From assembly GCA_002382085.1 (NCBI GenBank), contig DFZK01000008.1, forward strand, positions 1 to 20,402: a stretch of DNA of 20,402 bases, read 5' to 3'. This stretch comes from Sulfurospirillum sp. UBA4058. GTDB taxonomy: Bacteria > Campylobacterota > Campylobacteria > Campylobacterales > Sulfurospirillaceae. The notes under the pieces are model-generated. The model searched no databases. It was given only the letters and a program-made list of their open reading frames with translations, and had not been told where the DNA came from. The translations under genes were made by a program, and so were the position numbers. Of the stretch, positions 14,643 through 20,402 are shown in pieces. Every line of letters starts with the position of its first letter. Within the stretch, counting starts at the first letter, position 1.

Positions 14643-15713
14643 TTAAAACTTAGGTTCCATAATCCACACTTCAAGCGGTGCTTTCAACTGTCCCGCGACA
14701 TACTCCGCCCTTTGCCCGTATCCCATAAACATATCGGCTCGGTTAGGTCCTTTAATCGCCCCTCCCGTGTCTTGCGCAAAAACGAAGCGATCGACGTCGT
14801 ACGTTTCGGAACGACTTTGAATCGCCAAGAGCGATCCTAAAGGAATATAGCTTCTATCGACCGCTACCGAACGCTCCGGTGTTAAAACCAGCCCTAAACT
14901 GCCCGTAGCGCGTTGTTCCATGCGGCGGAAAAAAACATAGCTGGGATTGGTATTTAAAAGCGTATCGATTTGCGTAGGATGCGCCAATAACCATGCTTTC
15001 ATCGCTTGCATCGATACTTCGTCCACGCTGGCGAAAATGCCGCGGTTGATCATCTCTCGTCCCAACGACTTGTACGGATGTCCGTTGGTATCGGCGTAAC
15101 CGATGAAAATCACCCGTCCGTCTTCGAGCTCAACGCGTCCCGAGCCTTGAATCTCCATCACGTACAAATCGATTTTATCGTCGACGTAACATAAAATTTC
15201 GGCATTGAGTTTACGTTTACCGATCTCTTCACGCGTATAATAGGGAAGCATCTTCCCTTTAACGGAGCGTCCGCGCATCTTTTTGTCGTTTTCGCCGACG
15301 ATCATAACCAAATCTTTCGGTTTGCCGTAAACGGGGTATTTAAAGCGTTCGCTTTTTTTCAAGCTCCCGTGCAATAACGGCTCATAATACCCCGTCAGCA
15401 TCGAGCGTTGCTCGTTGGGCTCGACTTTTTTCAACGTAAAAGAGTGTTTGAAAAAACTTTTGGCATCGTGAACGTCGTCGGCTTGACGGCAGACGTTGGC
15501 ATAGACTTTTTTCGTCAAAGGAGCTTTACAGTTCTCACGAAAAAGCTCTAAAAGCTGATCGAAGTTTTCATGTTCGCTCAACGCTTCAAAGCGTGCGTTG
15601 CTACTCTCTAAAGAGTCGACGAAAGCTTGATCTTGGGGCGTAGGAGCCGTTTTGGGAGCACAACCGCTCAACACAAACACGCAACAAACGAGGAAGGAGA
15701 CATAATAGCGCAT
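14643..15713 (-). CDS. mltA: Membrane-bound lytic murein transglycosylase A (MltA) lipoprotein
   Basis: An outer-membrane-anchored enzyme that cleaves peptidoglycan glycan strands to 1,6-anhydro products during wall turnover. The 356 residues begin with a lipoprotein signal (MRYYVSFLVCCVFVLSGC), the lipobox cysteine being Cys18. The MltA barrel domain (GYYEPLLHGS, then PYYTREEIGKRKL and DLYVMEIQGSGRVEL) is followed by the C-terminal 3D domain with its invariant DTGGAIKGPNRADMFMG (315-331), whose aspartates include the expected catalytic one. GRVIFIGYADTNGHPYKSLG is also family-typical. The ATG at 15713 lies 14 bases past a perfect hairpin (15728-15746) and has only a weak ribosome site (CGGATAT). 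It is probably transcribed with the small membrane protein gene upstream, with the hairpin tuning its expression. Confidence 0.95.
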   Translation of the reverse strand: MRYYVSFLVCCVFVLSGCAPKTAPTPQDQAFVDSLESSNARFEALSEHENFDQLLELFRENCKAPLTKKVYANVCRQADDVHDAKSFFKHSFTLKKVEPNEQRSMLTGYYEPLLHGSLKKSERFKYPVYGKPKDLVMIVGENDKKMRGRSVKGKMLPYYTREEIGKRKLNAEILCYVDDKIDLYVMEIQGSGRVELEDGRVIFIGYADTNGHPYKSLGREMINRGIFASVDEVSMQAMKAWLLAHPTQIDTLLNTNPSYVFFRRMEQRATGSLGLVLTPERSVAVDRSYIPLGSLLAIQSRSETYDVDRFVFAQDTGGAIKGPNRADMFMGYGQRAEYVAGQLKAPLEVWIMEPKF

Positions 15714-15727
15714 AGATATCCGGTGAA

Positions 15728-15746
15728 AAGAGGCGATACGCCTCTT
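15728..15746 (-). terminator. Stem-loop between small membrane protein gene and mltA
   Basis: AAGAGGCG and CGCCTCTT form a perfect 8-bp stem around a 3-base loop, directly after the small gene. Read on the minus strand, four T (two of them in the stem) precede CACC. That is a weak tail, so it is probably a leaky terminator or attenuator in front of mltA rather than a full stop. Confidence 0.6.
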
Positions 15747-15749
15747 GAT

Positions 15750-15920
15750 TTAGGCAGATTTTTTGAGTCCCGCCAACTCTTTTTTAATCGCATCAAACTC
15801 GTCGTAAATTTTATTGTGTTCCATAACGATCCAGTGGTTCAACCCGACGTAATAGAGCGAAATAAAATAAGCCGACACGCATCCAAGAAAACCTAAAATA
15901 TGAGAAATATTGAGTTCCAT
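15750..15920 (-). CDS. Small single-span membrane protein, 56 aa, function unknown
   Basis: A short gene that is easily missed. The ATG at 15920 has AAAGGA at good spacing and a near-perfect extended -10 promoter about 30 bases upstream. The protein starts MELNISHILG, has one hydrophobic span at about residues 9-27 (ILGFLGCVSAYFISLYYVG), and ends in a charged helical tail rich in Lys, Glu and Asp (NKIYDEFDAIKKELAGLKK) that could form a short coiled coil. The likely topology is an N-terminal anchor with a cytoplasmic tail. I do not recognise the family. It precedes mltA on the same strand, which hints at an envelope role, but that is only association. Promoter, ribosome site and clean stop make it a real gene in my reading. 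Confidence 0.75.
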   Translation of the reverse strand: MELNISHILGFLGCVSAYFISLYYVGLNHWIVMEHNKIYDEFDAIKKELAGLKKSA

Positions 15921-15947
15921 AATGCATCCTTTGAAATGACGTGAAAA

Positions 15948-15956
15948 ATTATAACA
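15948..15956 (-). promoter_or_regulatory. Extended -10 promoter for small membrane protein / mltA
   Basis: The minus strand reads TGTTATAAT, a perfect extended -10 box. A start point about 7 bases further on leaves an approximately 20-base leader to the ATG at 15920. No clear -35 is present, as is common in Campylobacterota. Confidence 0.65.
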
Positions 15957-15989
15957 TAAAAGACGCTTCTTAAACTGCTTTAAACCTCA

Positions 15990-16012
15990 TAGAATTTTCA
16001 AAGTTTAAGGAG
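15990..16012 (+). promoter_or_regulatory. Probable -10 box and ribosome site ahead of the MFS gene
   Basis: TAGAAT (15990-15995) fits a -10 box, and AAGGAG (16007-16012) is a strong ribosome site. This site is correctly spaced for the ATG at 16021 but is 42 bases from the MFS start at 16055, and the two ATGs are in different frames. Confidence 0.5.
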
Positions 16013-16054
16013 TGTAGAATATGTCACAAAACTATTACGAGGATTTTTTCACCG

Positions 16055-17371
16055 ATGTTCAAAACGCTTATGCCTTTAAATTTGATTATTTCGCTTCGTT
16101 TTTTAGGTCTTTTTATCGTTCTACCCGTCCTTTCCGTTTACGCACTGCATTTGGAGGGTTCCAGCGAGCTTTTAGTCGGTATCACCATCGGCGGATACGC
16201 CGCGACGCAAATGCTTTTACAAATTCCTTTCGGTATTATGTCCGATAAACTCGGACGAAAAATTACGATTTTTATCGGCTTGGTCATTTTCCTGATCGGC
16301 TCGTTGATCTGCGGCTTTTCCGAACATATCTACATGTTAATGTTCGGACGCTTCTTACAAGGAGCCGCCGCCATCGGAGCGGTCGGCACGGCGATGATCA
16401 GCGATATGGTCAAAGAAGAGGTACGCGGTCATGCGATGGCGTTGATGGGAGGAACGATTGCGGCAAGCTTTGCGATTTCCATGATGGCGGGTTCTTTAAT
16501 CGGCGGCTATTACGGCGTCGATAAGCTCTTTTTTATTACCGCCGCGCTTTCGGTTTTTTCCATGATCGTACTCTATACCAAAGTGCCCAACCCGCCGAAA
16601 ATCGTTCATCACTACGGTGCGGACGAGACGGATTTGAAAGAGATTTTAAAAGACAAAGATTTGATGAAGATGAACATTACCAACTTGCTTCAAAAAGGAA
16701 TGATGACGCTTGCGTTTATGGTGATTCCTATTTTAATGCTTCAAGAGTTCGGTTTTGTCAAAAAAGAACTTTGGATGGTTTACCTGCCTGCAATGGTCTG
16801 CGGCGTCTTGGCGATGGGACCTTCGGCGATTATGGGAGAAAAAAAACATAAAGCCAAAGAGATGCTGATGATCGGCATCGCCTTGTTTGCGATTAGCTAC
16901 GTTATGATGGGATACGCTAAAAGTGCTTCGTGGTTTATCGTCGGCGTCGTCATCTTTTTCATCGGTTTTAACATGCACGAACCCTTGATGCAATCTATGG
17001 CAAGTAAATACGCCAAAGTTCACCAAAAAGGCGCGGCACTTGGCGTTTTTAACACCTTCGGTTATGCGGGAACCTTTATCGGCGGCGTTTTCGGCGGTTT
17101 CTTTTTAGAACATTTCGGTATTATGGAAATTGCATGGGTTATTTTTATCGCCTGTATTTTCTGGCTCGTACTCATTGCCACGCTTAAAAATCCGAGCATC
17201 AATAAAAACATCTACCTACCTTTCGATACGATCGATCTTACGCGCATGATGCACCTCAATCACGTCAAGGGCGTCATCGAATGGTATCGCAACGAAAGTG
17301 AACGCCTCCTCATCGTCAAATACGACTCGAAAGAGACCGATGCGGAGACTATCAAAGCCGTCATTTCATAA
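16055..17371 (+). CDS. Major facilitator superfamily transporter with soluble C-terminal tail
   Basis: A 438-residue inner-membrane transporter with about 12 spans. It carries the MFS motif A GIMSDKLGRKI (60-70) after span 2, RFLGLFIVLPVLSVYAL in span 1, and GRFLQGAAAIGAVGTA in span 4. It resembles the drug:proton antiporter (DHA1-like) group, but the substrate is unknown. After the last span, residues from about 380 form a soluble tail whose final 45 residues look like a ferredoxin-fold (HMA-like) domain without the metal-binding CxxC. The annotated ATG has only GAGGA 11 bases upstream. The stronger ribosome site serves an ATG at 16021 in another frame; removing one T from the T6 run at 16044-16049 would join them and add about 11 residues. 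The gene is followed closely by the YqaA-like gene. Confidence 0.9.
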   Translation: MFKTLMPLNLIISLRFLGLFIVLPVLSVYALHLEGSSELLVGITIGGYAATQMLLQIPFGIMSDKLGRKITIFIGLVIFLIGSLICGFSEHIYMLMFGRFLQGAAAIGAVGTAMISDMVKEEVRGHAMALMGGTIAASFAISMMAGSLIGGYYGVDKLFFITAALSVFSMIVLYTKVPNPPKIVHHYGADETDLKEILKDKDLMKMNITNLLQKGMMTLAFMVIPILMLQEFGFVKKELWMVYLPAMVCGVLAMGPSAIMGEKKHKAKEMLMIGIALFAISYVMMGYAKSASWFIVGVVIFFIGFNMHEPLMQSMASKYAKVHQKGAALGVFNTFGYAGTFIGGVFGGFFLEHFGIMEIAWVIFIACIFWLVLIATLKNPSINKNIYLPFDTIDLTRMMHLNHVKGVIEWYRNESERLLIVKYDSKETDAETIKAVIS

Positions 17372-17801
17372 CGTATACGTGGCATATTTTTCGTTATTTT
17401 GCATTGCCTTCGCTTCCGCCACGCTTTTACCGGGCGGTAGCGAAGCGTTTTTCCTTTACCTCTTAAACGAATCTCTCAACCCTTTAACACTTTTATGCGC
17501 CGCAACGCTTGGAAATACTTCGGGTGCTTTCGTCAATTTCGTCTTAGGCAAATACGCGCTCGATTTTGCCCTTAAAAAAGGCTATATGAAAGCCGCTCAT
17601 CTTCAAAAAGCCTCATCGTTGTTTACCCAATACGGCGCATGGACGCTTCTGTTTTCATGGCTTCCGATCATCGGCGATCCTTTAACGTTTGTTGCGGGTA
17701 TGCTGCGGTACGATTGGCGAAAATTCATACTCATCGTCGGATGTGCCAAAGGAGTGCGTTACCTCTTTGTCTACCGAGCATGGCTTGCGCTTAGCTCTTA
17801 A
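17340..17801 (+). CDS. YqaA-family (DedA/VTT-like) membrane protein
   Basis: A small inner-membrane protein of 153 residues from the ATG at 17340. FASATLLPGGSEAFFLYLL and CAATLGNTSGAFVNFVLGKYA are the hallmark YqaA segments, as are the re-entrant-type WLPIIGDPLTFVAGMLR loop and a final membrane helix. YqaA proteins belong to the broad VTT/DedA group linked to lipid flipping and membrane homeostasis; the exact role is unsettled. The start is uncertain. The ATG at 17340 overlaps the MFS gene by 32 bases and has AAAGAG before it. A GTG at 17379, 7 bases after the MFS stop, would give a 140-residue protein starting AYFSLFC, close to the family's usual beginning. Probably in one operon with the MFS gene. 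Confidence 0.82.
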   Translation: MRRLSKPSFHNVYVAYFSLFCIAFASATLLPGGSEAFFLYLLNESLNPLTLLCAATLGNTSGAFVNFVLGKYALDFALKKGYMKAAHLQKASSLFTQYGAWTLLFSWLPIIGDPLTFVAGMLRYDWRKFILIVGCAKGVRYLFVYRAWLALSS

Positions 17802-17850
17802 CCTGCCTTACAAACGTCGTTTTAAGATTCAGAATCGCTAAGCCGTTCGT

Positions 17851-17877
17851 TATATTTTAAAATATATAATTATTTCG
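17851..17877 (+). promoter_or_regulatory. AT palindrome, TATAAT box and weak Fur-like site upstream of the TonB receptor gene
   Basis: TATATTTTAAAATATA (17851-17866) is a perfect 16-bp palindrome, and TATAAT at 17865-17870 overlaps its end as a consensus -10 box. The 19 bases at 17859-17877 match about 10 positions of the Fur consensus, which is suggestive only. If used, the leader to the receptor ATG is about 165 bases. Confidence 0.45.
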
Positions 17878-18042
17878 GGGCAAAATAGTGTTATTTATGA
17901 CGACGTGCTATTCGCATGTATCACACCTCTTTTTTGTCAATACATCACAGGCTACTCTTTTGAGTCGTTTTTGCCACGCTTTTTGGTTTCATGGAAATAA
18001 AAATTTGATCGCTCATTTTCATCATTTAAAAGGATTGAACGC

Positions 18043-20265
18043 ATGAAAAGTATCCGTTTATCGCTTGTCGTACTCGCCTACTGCTCCGTATACGGAGTAG
18101 CCAATTCCGAGACCTATACGCTCCCGAGCGTTTCCGTCACTTCCGAGGAAGCACACACGCTCATTGAGGCACAAGATACCGCCAACAGCGTATCGGTATC
18201 GAAAGAAAGTATCGATCGAAGGGTCGGTCCCGGCGAAACCAATCCGTATAAAGCACTTGACATGTTGCCTTCCGTTCATACGGGGCAAGTCGATAGTTAC
18301 GGACTCTCTCTCGATCAGAACTCTTTTCGCATTCGGGGTTTATACGCCGATACGTTTAGCCGCTTGGCATTAACCGCCGATGGCGTTCCTTCCGTCGTCA
18401 ACGTCGGTCAAGGCGCGATGGGTAGCATTTTGGATATGGAAAATATCGAAGCGATGAACCTCACGATGGGCGCATCCAAAGCCGACTCGGGCTTTGGATT
18501 AGGAAATAATGCGGGTTCGCTTGATATGCGAACGAAAAAAGCAAGCGACACGTTGGGAGTCATGCTCAAGCAAAGCGTCGGTACCGAAGATTTTTACCGC
18601 ACGTTTATGCGGGTTGATTCAGGCAAGATTAGCGAAAATACGAAGATGTTTCTCTCCGCTTCCACATCCCAAGCCGATAAATGGAAAGGCTCGGGCGATA
18701 CGCAACGAGAAAACGTTGAAGCGGGTTTAAGTACCCTATTGTTCGATACCGTAAAAACCGATATTTTACTGGCACATAACGATATCGAACGCAACGACTA
18801 TCGGGCTTTGACGTACGCTCAAGCAAAAAACTTGGGAACGTATTATAACTACGACTTTAATCCCACGCTCACTTCCAGTGCCGCCAACAATAAATATTAT
18901 TATGATTTCAACCGACAACACTTTAAAGAAAACCTCGCACAAGCGACTTTTGAAGCACCTTTGTATGAGGGAACGATCTCATTCAAACCTTACCATATCG
19001 ATACGGACGGCTATCGTTACGCGTATAATCAATCGGGAAACTCCGTGATGAAAACCGAGATGGAACAAGAACAAAACGGCTTCATCGCGCAATACGTTCA
19101 AAAAATAGCGGGGGCTGACGTGAAAGTGGGCTATTGGTATCAATCTATCGAATCTATCCCGCCGCCGACCGCCAATAAATCGTATAACATCGTTAACGGA
19201 AACTTGGTTTTTAACTCATGGTCGATGCTCAACGACGTCGGTAACCGCGAAATTAACAGTCCGTTTCTCAGCGTTAAAAAAGAGTTTGATCGCCTCGAAG
19301 TCGAAGCGGGCGTACGCTACATGCGTATGACGCTAGGCGGCGTCCAAAGCTATACGACGACTTCGGGCGACGTTTCCGACGGCGAAGCTATCGCAAACGG
19401 TACGCGAATCTCGTATCTTTACGCGGACGATACGACGCTGAATGCAACGCTTCCGAGCTTGAATTTTAAATACGCACTCTCCGATAACGTCGATCTTTTC
19501 GCCGGATACGCCAAAGGGTATGCCAGTCCTTGGATCGGACCGTTGTTTTCGATTTATAAAAGCAATAATGCAACCTTTAGAGCCAAAGGAATCTCGCTTC
19601 AAGATATTTGGGATAAATTTGAGTTGGAAACGTCCGATCAATTTGACGTCGGAGCAAAAATTAAAGGCGATAATTGGATGGTCGTACCGACGCTTTATCA
19701 CGTCGTTTACAACGATAAACAAGTGACGGCATACGATCCTTCCGTCAACCTAACCTATTACCAAAATAACGCAAAAGCACAAGCCGACGGCTTTGAACTC
19801 AGTGCAACGTACGAGTTGTCGCAATCGTTTGAACTCTTTAGTGCCTTTTCGTACAACCGACTAAAATTCACGGACGATCTAACGACAACAGGCGGGGCAA
19901 CGTTGGCCATCAGCGGCAACCAAGTTCCCGATGCACCGAAAATTTTGGCAAAAGTCGGTACGACGTATAAACAAAACGGCTTTTACGTTTCACCGGCACT
20001 GAAATACGTCGACAAACGTTACGGCGACATTCAAAATATCGAGTCGATTCCCTCTTACTATACCGTGGACGTCGAAACCGGTTACGTTACAAAGAATTTT
20101 TACGGATTTAAAGAGGCACTTTTTTCCGTTTCCTTGCAAAACCTCTTGGATAAAAAATACATTGCTATTATCAAAAACGACTTAGACGACACGGGAACGG
20201 GCGGTACGAGTTACTATACGGGTGCGCCGTTTACGGCCGTAGCGAGCATAACGCTCAAATTTTAA
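18043..20265 (+). CDS. TonB-dependent outer-membrane receptor
   Basis: A 740-residue outer-membrane beta-barrel that takes up a metal chelate or similar ligand using TonB energy. A signal peptide covers about residues 1-22 (MKSIRLSLVVLAYCSVYGVANS). A short TonB-box-like SVSVTSEEA follows, then the plug domain with NPYKALDMLPSV, NSFRIRGLYAD and DSGFGLGNNAGSLDMRTKKA. The rest alternates aromatic-rich strands, with barrel motifs such as LFAGYAKGYASPW and SLQNLLDKKYIAII, and ends ASITLKF with the terminal phenylalanine needed for BAM recognition. The ATG at 18043 has AAAAGGATT before it. The next gene, 3 bases downstream, encodes a periplasmic chelate-binding protein, so this is an import operon. 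The ligand (siderophore, cobalamin, or a molybdate/tungstate-type chelate) is not decidable here. Confidence 0.95.
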   Translation: MKSIRLSLVVLAYCSVYGVANSETYTLPSVSVTSEEAHTLIEAQDTANSVSVSKESIDRRVGPGETNPYKALDMLPSVHTGQVDSYGLSLDQNSFRIRGLYADTFSRLALTADGVPSVVNVGQGAMGSILDMENIEAMNLTMGASKADSGFGLGNNAGSLDMRTKKASDTLGVMLKQSVGTEDFYRTFMRVDSGKISENTKMFLSASTSQADKWKGSGDTQRENVEAGLSTLLFDTVKTDILLAHNDIERNDYRALTYAQAKNLGTYYNYDFNPTLTSSAANNKYYYDFNRQHFKENLAQATFEAPLYEGTISFKPYHIDTDGYRYAYNQSGNSVMKTEMEQEQNGFIAQYVQKIAGADVKVGYWYQSIESIPPPTANKSYNIVNGNLVFNSWSMLNDVGNREINSPFLSVKKEFDRLEVEAGVRYMRMTLGGVQSYTTTSGDVSDGEAIANGTRISYLYADDTTLNATLPSLNFKYALSDNVDLFAGYAKGYASPWIGPLFSIYKSNNATFRAKGISLQDIWDKFELETSDQFDVGAKIKGDNWMVVPTLYHVVYNDKQVTAYDPSVNLTYYQNNAKAQADGFELSATYELSQSFELFSAFSYNRLKFTDDLTTTGGATLAISGNQVPDAPKILAKVGTTYKQNGFYVSPALKYVDKRYGDIQNIESIPSYYTVDVETGYVTKNFYGFKEALFSVSLQNLLDKKYIAIIKNDLDDTGTGGTSYYTGAPFTAVASITLKF

Positions 20266-20268
20266 CCG

Positions 20269-20402
20269 ATGAAAATACTTTTTATCATTCTCATCGTTAG
20301 CTTACATGTCGCTTTCGGACTTGAAAGTAAAACGATCGTCGACATGTACGGAAGAACGGTGAGTATCCCCTCAACGGTGCACAGTGTCGTCACGGCGGGA
20401 GG
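20269..20402 (+). CDS. Periplasmic substrate-binding protein of an ABC metal-chelate importer (5' part)
   Basis: The ATG lies 3 bases after the TonB receptor stop, and 44 full codons fit before the window ends. The translation starts MKILFIILIVSLHVAFG, a signal peptide, and continues ESKTIVDMYGRTVSIPSTVHSVVTAGG. The 'D-x-x-GR-x-V-x-IP-x-x-V-x-x-VV' pattern opens the BtuF/FhuD-type (siderophore, cobalamin, haem) binding-protein family. It is the periplasmic partner of the receptor upstream, and permease and ATPase genes are expected just beyond the window. Truncated by the window edge, not by mutation. Confidence 0.82.
   Translation, partial: MKILFIILIVSLHVAFGLESKTIVDMYGRTVSIPSTVHSVVTAG

Noticed and set aside
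16021..16248. 75-residue protein from the ATG at 16021
   Set aside because: Well initiated but low-complexity (Phe/Arg/Tyr-rich) because it is an out-of-frame reading of the MFS gene; discussed as a frame mismatch instead.
17298..17339. Longer start for the YqaA-like protein
   Set aside because: The extra residues (serine/arginine-rich) are an out-of-frame reading of the MFS tail and are not family-like.
17802..18042. Cobalamin riboswitch upstream of the TonB receptor
   Set aside because: I looked for the B12-box (AGCCACTG-type) and its stem pattern and did not find it.

Overview
The window reads as chromosomal DNA from a Campylobacterota (epsilonproteobacterial) organism, most like a Sulfurospirillum or close relative. 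The support is the carboxyspermidine polyamine enzymes (NspC plus a Lys1-type dehydrogenase, the Campylobacter route), an MltA lipoprotein, a double-Cache chemoreceptor, mid-range GC by eye, and AT-rich promoters in which the -10 box dominates. The genus is an inference.

Region by region. 1-1422: a CRISPR array of 22 identical 36-bp repeats and 21 spacers of exactly 30 bp, starting at the window edge. There are no cas genes inside the window. Read on the minus strand, each repeat ends in a perfect extended -10 box (TGCTATAAT), the layout known from Neisseria-type II-C arrays in which every spacer has its own promoter. 1499-7839: a tightly packed plus-strand operon for 2-aminoethylphosphonate (2-AEP) use: phnX, phnW, a two-PQ-loop membrane protein, a periplasmic binding protein, an ABC ATPase and a double-length permease. 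Uptake delivers 2-AEP, PhnW moves its amino group to pyruvate to give phosphonoacetaldehyde and alanine, and PhnX cleaves the C-P bond to acetaldehyde and phosphate. 7836-8981 (minus): nspC, overlapping the permease gene tail to tail. 9113-11239 (plus): a chemoreceptor with a two-lobed Cache sensor.

11265-13715 (minus): a likely operon of carboxyspermidine dehydrogenase, a DsrE-family protein and an SDR oxidoreductase. It ends at a shared bidirectional terminator facing the chemoreceptor gene. With nspC it completes putrescine to spermidine. 13716-13936: a short intergenic region dense in inverted repeats, including a strong terminator. 13937-15920 (minus): rdgB, mltA and an overlooked 56-residue single-span membrane protein behind a clear extended -10 promoter. 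16055-17801 (plus): an MFS transporter and a YqaA/DedA-like membrane protein. 18043-20402 (plus): a TonB-dependent receptor and the first codons of a periplasmic metal-chelate binding protein, the start of an uptake locus cut by the window end.

Points that stand out: the promoter-in-repeat CRISPR design with no cas genes in view; the PQ-loop protein embedded in a 2-AEP operon; six perfect copies of the 10-bp palindrome TTACATGTAA, four of them within about 2.1 kb; a one-base frame mismatch between the well-initiated ATG at 16021 and the MFS reading frame; and a possible degenerate HMA-like tail on that transporter. I see no clearly unprecedented multi-gene system.
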